Part shown: positions 43,955-53,526 of the stretch, one piece after another
Layout: the number at the start of each line of letters is the position of its first letter
How positions within the stretch are numbered: the stretch's first letter is position 1
Assembly: GCF_004337985.1 (NCBI RefSeq)
Contig: NW_021940925.1
Location: 528,759 to 592,758 of the forward strand
DNA: 64,000 bases
Origin: Pyricularia pennisetigena
Lineage: Eukaryota > Ascomycota > Sordariomycetes > Magnaporthales > Pyriculariaceae
Direction: 5' to 3'
Made by a program: the position numbers and the translations under genes
Notes under the pieces: model-generated
Database searches by the model: none
The model's input: only the letters and a program-made list of their open reading frames with translations
Told to the model about the DNA's origin: nothing

Positions 43955-44260
43955 ATGCGCCGCAAAAAACCCCGCGTCGTTAATGCCCGCGCAAGGCTTC
44001 CGCTCAAGCAAAATTAGCCGCCCAACAGATAAGTGCACAAATCAACCTTGCATGGCTCAACACTTAAGTTCAAGAGGCCATGTGAGACTGGAAGCAATGT
44101 CGTGCCGGCAGTTGAAAACATAAATGGCATAATCCACGCACGCAGGGAAGGTGATACTAACGTCATTAATCCATCGTTCTCGCGGCCGTCCAATCGGCCC
44201 CCTCTTCGAGCAGAAGCTTCACCACTTCGACGTGTCCTTAGCTTGATGCAGCATTAACGA
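43955..44260 (+). pseudogene. Broken paralogue of the gene at 44,471-44,980, inverted
   Basis: Starts at an ATG (MRRKKPRVVNARARLPLKQN, then a stop where the other copy has RKW) and continues PPNR. A TAG replaces the TGG tryptophan codon, a RIP-type change. Farther on, CETGSNVVPAVEN and HARREGDTNVINPS match LPEIESSVVPPARD and EARKDGDINHTSS of the minus-strand copy. The middle section (LLESFLDY part) is missing. It faces its paralogue tail to tail. Confidence 0.55.
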
Positions 44261-44470
44261 TGTCAATTCAATATAGGGATCAGGCGACCGGACAAAAGCC
44301 CAAGTTGGATTTTCTCCTCAGACACTCCTGGATGGACCCGCAAAAACAGCGACGGACCAAATCGCCATCCAACCAAAGATTACTACACCAAAAAATGCAA
44401 GCATCAAAAGTTTCGAACCTGAAACATCAAAATTCAATTGAGATCAGCAGACCAACTTTGTAGTAGTTAC

Positions 44471-44980
44471 CTAAACATATGGTCTGCTACTAGTGTGGTT
44501 AATATCACCGTCCTTTCGTGCCTCAATTGTGACAGTTCTATCTCTGGCTGGCGGCACGACACTGCTTTCAATCTCAGGTAACTTCTTATTCTCAAACACA
44601 GTTGCAGAGCTTCCGTGCGCAAGGTTGGTCGTCTTGTCGGTCGTAGCAACGAACATAGCCTTGGGATCTAGAGGTTCCAAATGACTAAGCGCAACGTGGC
44701 GATCCTCACTTATCGATATGGGACACGCAATCTGGGATTTGGCATCGAAAGCGGCGCGACGGTCGCATATTCTCTTGGTCGGGGAGTGGTCAACGGTCGC
44801 GAACGGCAAGGTGTAGTCGAGGAATGATTCCAGCAAGATCTGTCTTAGAAATCAAAGCAAGTCATTGAAGAATTCGAGCCAAGGAGAAATTGATTTATGC
44901 ATTTACCGGTTGGGTGGCCATTTCCGCTCAAGCGGACGCCTGGCGCGGACGTTGACTACGCGTAGCTTTTTGCGGCGCAT
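44471..44980 (-). CDS. Hypothetical protein, two exons, 148 residues, with an inverted broken copy nearby
   Basis: Function not recognised. Exon 1 (44,980-44,907) encodes a very basic start, MRRKKLRVVNVRARRPLERK then WPPNR. Exon 2 (44,843-44,471) encodes QILLESFLDYTLPFATVDHS and a long hydrophilic tail ending HTSSRPYV. The 62-bp intron is inferred from a GTAAAT donor and a CTAAG acceptor that bring the exons into frame; an alternative CAG acceptor four bases later does not. Protein-level similarity to the broken inverted copy at 43,955-44,260, on both sides of the intron, supports real coding. The true start could lie upstream, since the frame stays open for some 30 codons before the ATG. Confidence 0.42.
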
Positions 44981-45459
44981 ATCGACGCGTTGATGGGGAC
45001 TCGCAAGGGTACCAAAATCCGATATGGAAGGGGAAGAACAGATACAGAAAAAATTACTTATCGATAAGGACAAAAAAATCTAAAGGCTTGCATTGGGCCA
45101 ACAAAAGTTGTCCCACAAGAGAAGAGGGGCGCCCATCACCGGCTGGGGATCCGAGCGGAGACGGCTCCAATGCTTTTTGGAGGTGGCAAATCAACAGGAT
45201 AAGAAGCTAGTTTTGGCGCCTCGGATCTCACACGACCATATTTGTTAGGCATACTCGACACGCATGAGGCAAATCATGTCTGGGATAGGCTGTTCTAATG
45301 GTACAACAACCCTGTCGTGCAGCAACTGGCAAGGCACACAACCCGGACTTCTTTGACTGAATGGCAACAATACAGTCAACTATTTCGCTGGAATCAGCAA
45401 ATTCAGGTGATTCTTCACGATCGACTTCAATTGTACCAGCCTCATTTTGGGCCCGCTCC
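44981..45459. other. Intergenic, no gene seen
   Basis: Possible upstream region of the minus-strand gene ending at 44,471. No recognised motif. Confidence 0.3.
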
Positions 45460-45708
45460 CTAAGCCCGACGAACGTATTCGGGTCCGGTTCGACCCTCTG
45501 TTTTTTTCCGGGGTGCTACCGCCTCCAATCGCGATTCCAGTTGTTCAACTTTCCGTTCTGCGCTAGCAAGATGTAAATCCTCGGAATCCCAGCCTTTCCG
45601 GATCTTTGAAAACAACAAACTTTGCGTAGAGCTGTTCCCAGTTAGCTTAGCATATCGTCCCAGTTGATCTGCCACCCTAGAACTTTTGGGGGTTTTCCAG
45701 TCCACCAA
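45460..45708 (-). pseudogene. C-terminal coiled-coil fragment of a pogo-type transposase
   Basis: The 82-residue minus-strand reading (DWKTPKSSRVADQLGRY, SLLFSKIRKGWDSEDLHLAS, AERKVEQLESRLEAVAPRKK) aligns with the tail of the intact transposase (IWKTPKTTRDIRLQL, RLLFAKVQKSFETKDILLAE, AQQKISLLKAKLEAVRPVKR). The DNA-binding and catalytic parts are absent. It lies directly downstream of HET gene 1 (stop at 45,800) on the same strand. Confidence 0.8.
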
Positions 45709-45799
45709 ACGAGCCGTTTAGGATTGAATGACCCAGATTGCCGGATTCTAGCGGTGATGAACGACGGTCGTCGTTTGGCCTCACATAGCTTTCAGCCCC

Positions 45800-47728
45800 T
45801 TACGGTCTGACTGCCTGCAGCGACTTTGGCCAAGGAAAAACCACTCTGGTACGCTGACAGCCTTTGAAAAAGCACATGCCGTGCAGCCAGTTTTGTACAC
45901 GGAGGCGCGGTTCGCCGCCCGCTGAACCCTGAATATCGACTGCAAGAGAGGCGTTGTAGTCGAGATCGTTAGCGTCATGGTGCTGTGAACCGATTTGTCC
46001 CTGCATCACCGATGTGAAGGCAAAGGAAGGTGGCGGCGATGGCCCATTGCATTCCATTTCTTGAAGAATGAAAACTGCACGGTAGGACGAGTGCCACGGG
46101 CTGTTCCACAGTTTACCTAGCATCAGCTCCCGGCGTGCTAGAATCCCTGCAGCCAGCTCCGCAGCCATGTCATAGAGATGCTTCTCGGTAAAGGTTACCC
46201 AACGTTTCCCAACAGAGGCGGCGTCGTAATCTAAGTAATCGTAGATCTGGTCGGCCAGAAAATCGTCTGTATCTTCTAGAAAGATGGCGAGCTGCAGCAG
46301 GGCTTTCCGTTCGTGCAGGTTAAGATTTCCTTTAGCTTCCTCAATCCACGGCAATTCTGGTGGGAAATCTGCAATATCAACAACGCGCCCTAGTTTCCAC
46401 AGATGGCCGCGCGTTTTGACGCCGTGCTGTGTTATCTCGACATCGATCAGCCGACAGCCTTTGTTGTACGTTAATGGCCGAGGGCCGTTCTCGGGCGCGT
46501 TGAATTTCCGGAACATAACCTTCTTAATGAATTCCGATACCGTCAGCTCGGCTACCGATGGCAAAGTGTCGTGGCTGTTGTCGAGAATTTCGCCGTTGAG
46601 CAGACACACGGCTAGAATTGATAGACTGAGACTATGGGACTTTTGGATCAGTGGCCCGTGGTCGAGCCTCACTCTGTAACGACAGCAGTTAGCTACAATT
46701 GCAAGCCGATCCCATGACTTCGAACAACCGCGCTTTTCGATATCGGTGATCACCGTTGGGGTCATGGGGCTTGAGGCTGGTAGCAGGAGCTTGTATCTCC
46801 CGGCAGCGCTGAGAACGAGGTCGATCTGCTCACACACCAACCGTGACAATCCCGCCACCTTGCGCAGAGCTAGGCACAGCCGCGTTGCTTCTACGGAGAA
46901 CAGGACAGAACAGATGCACAGCTCTCCCGGTATCTTTCCGAAACTGGAGCACATCCTCTTCTGCGACTCGAGAGACTTCTCATGACGGATCAATAGCTTC
47001 ATCCTATCTCCACCACGGTAGTTTTCCTGGAATGTCCAAGCGCGAGACCACCACCTGTCATCCGTAATTCTCCTAAGCAGCAACAACGCTTCCATCGCCT
47101 CGTCGCGACCATAAGCTGCTGATAGCCAGTGTTCGCGTCCGCCCGTGACGAAACGGCCCTCAAGAACCCCCGCAAGGAGTTGCAGTTCGTTTTTCGAGTT
47201 CAGAGGCCGGCCTAGCAACGCTACCGGATGATTGCTCAACTGATAGACAAGATCCATTGCTTGTATAGCATTACGCTTCTCGATGCATTGGTCATGGTCG
47301 ACGCAATCATCTTGGTTGCATGCATCTTGGCGGATACAGTGGGCGTCGATCCAAAATAAGTCAATGCCGACATGGTGCATGTAGCCAATGACGCGATCGA
47401 AAACGCATTTTCGCACTTTTGAACCCTCCACTCGCTTGTTATCCCAGTTTTCCACTGGACGCATGCTCGGTTCAGGGTCTTCGTACTCGGAAGCATCCCA
47501 AGTGTAGGACAGTGCCACATAATCTGAGCGACGGAGCGCATTAATCGAGCGGCGGCGCAATTCGTAGGCCCTTGGTTCAAGGCACCGAAGGCTGGAGATA
47601 TAGTAGAGGAGCTTGCTATGCTCTGTCTGGTTGCTTTTACTTCCAATGTCAACGAGCTGCGAGACAATGGATCTGTTATGTTGCCGACTGAGCTGGAGAA
47701 GCGATTGGTTCTTGTCGTCTGAGCTCAT
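45800..47728 (-). CDS. HET-domain protein (heterokaryon incompatibility), HET gene 1
   Basis: Member of the fungal HET family, whose proteins trigger incompatibility or other regulated cell-death responses in the cytoplasm. It has 642 residues in a single exon, with ATG at 47,728. HET signature segments are at residues 70-77 (YVALSYTW), 124-135 (LFWIDAHCIRQD) and 226-235 (WWSRAWTFQE). The usual second-motif CINQD is CIRQD. A Cys/Asp-rich insert (ACNQDDCVDHDQC) follows the second motif. The C-terminal 400 residues have no recognised domain and no visible repeats (no WD40, ankyrin or TPR). Base composition is normal, with no stops. Neighbours are a transposase fragment (3') and a short tandem-repeat cassette (5'). 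Its partner gene, if any, is unknown. Confidence 0.92.
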   Translation of the reverse strand: MSSDDKNQSLLQLSRQHNRSIVSQLVDIGSKSNQTEHSKLLYYISSLRCLEPRAYELRRRSINALRRSDYVALSYTWDASEYEDPEPSMRPVENWDNKRVEGSKVRKCVFDRVIGYMHHVGIDLFWIDAHCIRQDACNQDDCVDHDQCIEKRNAIQAMDLVYQLSNHPVALLGRPLNSKNELQLLAGVLEGRFVTGGREHWLSAAYGRDEAMEALLLLRRITDDRWWSRAWTFQENYRGGDRMKLLIRHEKSLESQKRMCSSFGKIPGELCICSVLFSVEATRLCLALRKVAGLSRLVCEQIDLVLSAAGRYKLLLPASSPMTPTVITDIEKRGCSKSWDRLAIVANCCRYRVRLDHGPLIQKSHSLSLSILAVCLLNGEILDNSHDTLPSVAELTVSEFIKKVMFRKFNAPENGPRPLTYNKGCRLIDVEITQHGVKTRGHLWKLGRVVDIADFPPELPWIEEAKGNLNLHERKALLQLAIFLEDTDDFLADQIYDYLDYDAASVGKRWVTFTEKHLYDMAAELAAGILARRELMLGKLWNSPWHSSYRAVFILQEMECNGPSPPPSFAFTSVMQGQIGSQHHDANDLDYNASLAVDIQGSAGGEPRLRVQNWLHGMCFFKGCQRTRVVFPWPKSLQAVRP

Positions 47729-48201
47729 CTCTGCGGCTTATGAAAGGCAACTTGAATAAAGTGGCCTGATTCGGGGTGCTTCGGAACTCTCGTTATGAAC
47801 TAAAGTCCAATGTGCTAGCCTAGGGTTCTCTCAGTACGATAACTGCCAGCAGCTTTATTTGACATGGGAAAACGTATGATGATATTTATAATGCAACGAT
47901 GCTAATGGTGCTAATTGTGCTGGTATGCATGCGAATTTGGCTATGCTCTATCCAGGCGCTTGTAAGCAGTGATGCATTCGGCGCCAGAGCAGACCAAATA
48001 AAACCTCCACCATTAGAGGGGTACATATGCGGGGGTACATATGCGGGGGTACATATGCGGGAGGCCCTCTAATATATAAATAGCAGTCGATAGAGACAAT
48101 GCTAGCCAGTCAAATGCCTTCTCGCCCTAGATTTTGTTTGTTCTTCCTCAATTCAGGATCCTTGTAGTGGAAGGTGGTTGACTCACCAATAAACCTTACA
48201 A
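47729..48201. promoter_or_regulatory. Divergent upstream region with 14-bp repeat cassette and TATA-like box
   Basis: Lies between the HET gene start (47,728, minus) and a short frame at 48,202 (plus). TACATATG recurs at 48,022, 48,036 and 48,050 (period 14, unit GGGGGTACATATGC). The array is bracketed by perfect 9-bp inverted repeats ATTAGAGGG (48,012-48,020) and CCCTCTAAT (48,065-48,073). TATATAAATA follows at 48,073-48,082, a good TATA box for the plus-strand gene. Confidence 0.5.
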
Positions 48202-48393
48202 ATGGCTTTCGAATACAACAAATCTCCTTGCTGCATGCATAATGGGGATGCGACGATAATTAATCAGTCAACGAATTTTAAGCCCTGTACCGTCGGACTG
48301 TTCTTCAACCAAGAGAAGTATGCAAAATCAAGTCTGCTTGCGTTTATTCAGTATACGACCTGCTGGCTAACCTTGAGCGCCCAGCCTGTTTGA
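48202..48393 (+). CDS. Small hypothetical protein, 63 residues
   Basis: Not recognised. The ATG at 48,202 is in good context (ACAAATGGC), about 120 bases after a TATA-like box. The product (MAFEYNKSPCCMHNGDATII and onward) has four cysteines and a hydrophobic C-terminal third (SLLAFIQYTTCWLTLSAQPV), possibly membrane-associated; no N-terminal signal peptide. The promoter architecture is the main reason to consider it real. Confidence 0.35.
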   Translation: MAFEYNKSPCCMHNGDATIINQSTNFKPCTVGLFFNQEKYAKSSLLAFIQYTTCWLTLSAQPV

Positions 48394-49589
48394 TCTTAAT
48401 GGGCGATAACCATGAAAAGCGTGCGCCTTTTCACGCAGCTGACAAACTTGCCCGCCTGGCGGCAGAATTGGTTCTTGGTGACTTGTAAAATCATACGTTC
48501 TCCATCCCTTCTGAGGAGGGAAAAAGCGACTATTCGGTACTCCCCAGACTCCTTCAACGAGACGATGGATTTTGTGTGGACGCCAAGGCTATAGGAATGA
48601 TGATAGGGGGTATGGGGCAACGGATTTTCTATGAGAGTACGGAACATTGACTCTATTTGACTGCATCGCTTTGAAATTAAGTTAAGGGAAGTGCTAGGCT
48701 CCATGGATAATCGAGTAAAATAGTAAATCATTTTGAGTAAAACTGCAGGACTTAGACGTTGTTTTGGTATCGTGTAATCGAGGATGATGGGGTGACTGCA
48801 TGTGGAGCACGATGTTGTGGGGGCCATGTGATTTGATCGGGGGTCCAAAATGTTGTCTAATCAGTCCTTGGATAAAGACGGCAAGAGGCCAAGTAAAAGG
48901 CATCAGAATTGAACACACCGGATCAAAGGAGCATAGGAAGTCAAAATCGAAACCCCCCACGCACTCCAACGCGACCGTCTGCCACCCCGTAGTGGAAAGA
49001 ATCACTACCGGATGATTGCCTGTTCTTCGAGACGCTCGGTGCCTCTGCCTAGGGTGGGGTAATTTTCGGGACCGACTTGAGCGCACTTTCAAGGAGCGGC
49101 GATGTTGCAGACAATATCTAGACTGTCGCCATCACTGCGGGGATGCATGATTGCTGCATGGCGCTTGCAGCTGCTTTTTATATTGGATGCGTGGTCGCAA
49201 CTATAGCCAACTCATCCAGTTTTGCCATACGGCCTTTGTCCGGCGTTTCCCAATGTGCCCTGCCAGACGAGTTCCGACGCCTCGTGCTGGATGACGAACG
49301 AGCGAGAACAAAGGGAAGAAATGGATAAGAAATCATGTAAGCGGAATCGTTATAGCTCTGACCACTCGTTGCCTGAAATGGTACTCGTCCAATTTCGTGG
49401 TGTGACTGCAAACGGCCATCCTGCATCCTCGCTGCTTGTGTTTCCATCATCACCCCTGCCAGCTTGCGATTTGCCTAGGGACAACGCAGTCATGGTATAT
49501 AGCAGCTGGCAACAGTCCCAAGTTGGCTCGGAGGAGCAGAAAAAACACTACGGGACGGCCCAGGAATTGAAGTTGGCGCAAGGATACGA
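48394..49589. other. Region with overlapping short frames, none supported
   Basis: Minus-strand frames at 48,396-48,827 and 48,694-49,092 and a plus-strand frame at 49,222-49,614 are open but have no recognisable domains, and both strands are equally open. I see no supported gene. Confidence 0.35.
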
Positions 49590-49879
49590 CCTAGAATCAG
49601 CCATGGCTTGTTGACTCATGCAAGGGTTCTTTTCCAGCTGGTTTTGCAACACCAGCCACATGTTTTCTGTCACTCTCTGGGTCGGTCTATAACCTTGCGT
49701 GGACGGTCAAGCGAACCATATCGGAACATATTAGACCGGGCATTACGAATGGTCCGCGTGCTGTAGGGGACGATGTTCCGGGCTATTTCGGCATCTGTGA
49801 TGGCCTCGTTACCCTGCAACTTGCTTGTGATGATGCTTTGGGGTTCGGACCGCTAGATCTTCGACAGCTTGGGTGCCAT
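49590..49879 (-). pseudogene. N-terminal fragment of a Tc1/mariner-type transposase
   Basis: The minus strand from ATG 49,879 reads MAPKLSKI, then a TAG stop, then SIITSKLQGNEAITDAEIAR, STRTIRNARSNMFRYGSL and DRPRKVIDRPRE. After a one-base frameshift it continues TENMWLVLQNQLEKNPCMSQ and QAMADS. This is the paired helix-turn-helix layout of fungal Tc1-like transposases (RNxRxFG, then RPRxIT). The TAG can be explained by a C-to-T change in CAG. The DDE catalytic domain is missing. Confidence 0.65.
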
Positions 49880-50951
49880 TTTTGGAGGCTGCATAAATAG
49901 GTGACGCTAAATGGGTTACGATGTGGCAGTTGCAAGCACTGGCCTGGGAAGTTTTTAGCAGCGCACAGAGGTCGGTAAAACGTTACTCCGAAACGTACCG
50001 ATTTCCACTGTCTGCCAAACGCGCTCCACAGAACTCCGGCCCGCAATCACGGCCATTTGGACTGTGGGATCTATCATGTCGACGACCCTCACCAACCTAA
50101 CATGGTTGTTTCCCAGCCTTCGTTGACAATATCACTTCGCAAAGTTCTTGGAGAAGAGCACCCAAGCAGTTCTTGCAGGTGCACATTCTCAGCCATGGCT
50201 TTGCCAAGCATACGCGCTAGCCAGTCCTTGCTGTGCGATTGAACCAACAGTTGCCGCAGCTAGTACGTCAGCGTCGCGCAGCGGCTGCTAGGGAAATATG
50301 CGAAAAGCGATCTTGTGGGGCAGGCAGAAGTACATCCAAAATCGAAATAGGTACCTAACATTGGAAATGGCGACCAACGAGTCCGTTGAAGGTCCCATCA
50401 CACGAGCCAGAAGTGACTGGGCTAAGCTTTTCCGATTGCTTTTTTGAGAGCAAGCTATGGAAATGGAAAATGGAAAGTATATGTGCGCTGCGCGCGGATT
50501 AATATGGCGGAGCATATGCCGCTGGCCTCAACCATTTCTATCGAAATAACAGGACGTTTTATCAAAACATTATTGTATAGAGGAGACCATGCAGTTGCAC
50601 CATGGATATTTACGGTGCTTTTGGCACCACAGTTAGTCTCGGGCGAACCTAGGCACACAACATTGGAGCGACGGGCACTGTTAATAACCAATCATTCCCA
50701 AACTCGAAGCCATGCGCCCCGTCGAGGAGGATGGCTTACTGGGCAGGGTCTCGATATCTCGCGCCCTGCCGACCAGTCATTCCCATGACGCCGACACTTT
50801 TTGCGACTGCAAACATGAGTTCGAGGAAAGAGACAGGAACCCAGCTCCAAGCTGGCCATCGGGCACTTCGCCAGGTTTGAAGGCAGTAATATGAAATAAC
50901 GGTGGCTGGGCGCTGCCCGTGATTTATCCGACACTGACTTTTCTGGCGCGT
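49880..50951. other. Region without a supported gene
   Basis: A short minus-strand helical segment (DWLARMLGKAMAENVHLQEL) near 50,160-50,230 and several unsupported frames on both strands (50,288-50,934). Part of 50,700-50,951 may be decayed sequence downstream of the transposase remnant, but it no longer aligns with the intact one. Confidence 0.3.
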
Positions 50952-51657
50952 TTACGTGACCATATTGAGGACCACGCGAGGCCGTGCGTCATTTGGCGCA
51001 ATGCAGCGCTGGAGACGAGACCACCCCGACCTAATTGCGTCTGTTGTAGCCCCTTTGACGCGCACAGAATCAATCCTTTTAGACCTCGAGACCCTAAGCG
51101 ATGGATATCTGCCCAAAAACCGCTTTACCCATCGTTTTCCAAGCGTTGTGGGCTGTCCAGATGTTACGGAGTGGCGTGCCTGGGCGACTGCCAACCGTGA
51201 CTAGCTCCACCTCACGTGACAAGGCGCCAGGGTTCGTTTGTTGTTTGTTCGCTTAGGCGCGTGTACACGATAGGCACTGCGTGCCTTTATTCTTCTTTAC
51301 ACTTAGCTTTAGATCTTCGAATAGAATCGCCCCTATATTGCAGCCTTGTCTCTTTGGGATCGCTTTCGTGACACCAGGCACGTAAAGTACTTGGCCGGCG
51401 ATGTGAACGATTTCCCGGTGCGTAGGGGGGAAGCCTAAAGCCTCCTGGGCTAAAATCCACGCCTCCAGATCGTCCTCCTGGGTCACACTAAGCTTCTGTA
51501 GGGTTGCGGTAAACTCTCGTTGCGATCTAACACCACGCATGCGATCTTGGAGGGTAGCCCTGGGAACACCCCATTTTCGGGCTGCTACGCGGATACTCGA
51601 GCCCTGCTCCACTTCGGCGATAGCTTCAAAAACATCGCTTTCGGAATAACGTTTCAT
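50952..51657 (-). pseudogene. pogo-type transposase remnant split by a family D LTR
   Basis: The minus strand from ATG 51,657 encodes MKRYSESDVFEAIAEVEQG, RKWGVPRATLQDRM and ILAQEALGFPPTHREIVH up to VLYVPG. After the LTR (51,162-51,373) it continues QPTTLGKRWVKRFLGRYPSL, KGATTDAIRSGW and VVLNMVT, then a stop at the position of the NMDETG motif. It aligns to residues 1-163 of the intact transposase at 37 kb but is clearly diverged, so it is another pogo subfamily. The catalytic domain is lost. Confidence 0.85.
51162..51373 (+). repeat. Solo LTR of family D, well preserved, inserted into the transposase
   Basis: 212 bp, TGTTACGGAGTGGCGTGCC to CGCTTTCGTGACA. The target duplication is CCAGA (51,157-51,161) against CCAGG (51,374-51,378), one G-to-A difference. 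Removing one copy and the LTR restores the transposase frame (VLYVPGQPTTLGKRW). It is the best preserved family D copy. Confidence 0.9.
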
Positions 51658-51924
51658 AGATGCAGATATATCAATCAAAGAAAAAAGCATGGCTTTAAGT
51701 ATAAAACTGGAATCATAAGGTGACAACGCGTGCATCGCGTTAAAAACGCGGCATGGAAATTCGGGTGGCCGGAATGCGGGGCGTTGACTTGAAACATATG
51801 CTCTACTAAAAGGGATTACACTGGATAGTCTCTCTTGTGGTACGCAATGCACAGCCCCGATGCAGTTGGGGAAGCCTCGTCAAAAGCGGCAAAATAACCG
51901 GTTGGCCTCTCAAGGGGGCCAGAA
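51658..51924. other. Spacer, no gene seen
   Basis: 5' flank of the transposase remnant. No terminal inverted repeat could be recognised. Confidence 0.3.
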
Positions 51925-52168
51925 TGTCACGACCAGGCATACATTGGAGAACCTCAGTGTATTAGGCGCTTTTAACGAAAATTCTAAACTGAAGAGAAGA
52001 GAGAAGCTACAATTGACGGCGCGCTGGAGAGGCGCGTTTAAATCCGGGGTCAGTGGATCCCTTTGCCCGATCCCTGGCTCGGCGTGGCGGTGCCTGCCAG
52101 CGGCGTGGCTGGTGGAGCCGAGTCGTGATTCTGAGGGTAGGTCTGGGGGCCTGATCCTCACACAGAAC
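51925..52168 (-). repeat. Solo LTR of family E, inverted
   Basis: About 244 bp, TGTCACGACCAGGC to ACAGAACA on the plus strand. It shares most of its length, inverted, with 5173-5371 but is longer by small insertions. No target duplication is visible (CAGAA versus TGCTC). Confidence 0.7.
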
Positions 52169-52345
52169 ATGCTCGAGCAAGGTACATAATTCGGCTCCGA
52201 ATCCTTAGCCGGGATATTGCAAATGCGGGGATTCTCTAGGGCTTTAATTCGCGCTTATTTATATCCTAAGCTATTTTGCTACGTTGTTTTACTTAGGGTA
52301 ATGGAGTGGAGATATATAAAATTACAAGGTGTAAAACTCAAGTAG

Positions 52346-52538
52346 TGTGACATTTGGACCATGAGATCACCAGACCCTAACCCTGACCCCTGACCAACGA
52401 CCCACCAGGGTGATACCTTCATCTACGTCGCGTCAAGCTCAGGACTTTGTTTGTTTCCTTTCTTCTCCTCAAAGTGGAATCTTCGTCGATAAGTGCCAGT
52501 AGACTAGCTTCCGTGCTATGCTTACCCTGGCCGTAACA
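52346..52538 (+). repeat. Solo LTR of family B, nearly unmutated
   Basis: 193 bp, TGTGACATTTGGACCATGAG to CCGTAACA, the least RIP-damaged member of the family and the best consensus. The flanks AGTAG and ATTAC are not an exact duplication. Confidence 0.9.
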
Positions 52539-53526
52539 ATTACCACGCAATCCACTAGTTCAACATAATTTCATTTTTGGACTCTTTCGTGGCAATGGTT
52601 GAAATTCACGAACTTTTACCTTGACGGACACGTCCATGCGATGTGATTGTCCTGTATGGTCAGCCTTTGTGGCCGCCAAGCCGAATGGGGAGGGGTTGGC
52701 CAGGCGAAATGGCCGTCAGCACACAAGCACAGCTACCCCTCCTTCCCTACCTAAGCCACCGGACAGTAAGTAGCCCATTAATTCAATATAGTTAATAAAA
52801 GTCCCTCTATTCAGTCAAAACTGTCTGGGCCGCTTTAAATAGTGTCTTATAGAAGCGGTGGCAGACCACAGCGGAGCGCGGGTGATTTTATAGCCGGCGA
52901 CACTGCCTCGTTGGAGCAGAGGCTTTAGCCTAAGCGAAACAACCGACACAAATAACAAAAAAGGTACAGTTTAAAGGGCTAAAGAAATCAGTGCAGATTT
53001 ACTGTTAAGTTTTGTGGTCACCAATCAGCTCGACTCCTGGCTGCATTCTAGATAACCTGTATCAAGGGGGTCCGGCATCTGCCAACATAACTGGCTATAA
53101 CCGCACAATACTGCATGACAAGGCATACCTAGGTGCATAGCTGAGGATATCCGGTGTAGCACAACATGGCTTGGCTACCCCCCATTACAGCACTGCCACA
53201 CATTTGATCCGCCTAGTGTTTTTTTCTATGCGAAGGATCAAAACTTTCATGCTCCAGTCAAAACCACAGGTAGTCTTGGTCTCCCGGTTTCTTCCCACAC
53301 GTCTTTGCCAATCTACCTGTGCTCGACAGACCAATGAATGTGCTTAACGAGCCATGTGCATACTGCACGTAAATGATCGATACCCTGCCGTCTCCGCAAA
53401 GTTTGGAAGCATCCGCCCGGATAGCCCAAGTTGGGGTCGAATGTTGGCGTCGAGGGATCAGGTATTTGGCAAGTCTGGCCTCTGCTTGCCCCCGTTCAAA
53501 AAATCCAACCTCCGTTCACACTGTCA
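52539..53526. other. Upstream region of HET gene 2, no gene seen
   Basis: Normal composition. Nothing recognisable apart from short frames. The HET reading frame is open for 32 codons before the chosen ATG, but without an in-frame ATG. Confidence 0.4.

Noticed and set aside
44033..44257. 74-codon plus-strand frame as an independent gene
   Set aside because: It is the second part of the broken inverted paralogue and is separated from its start by stops.
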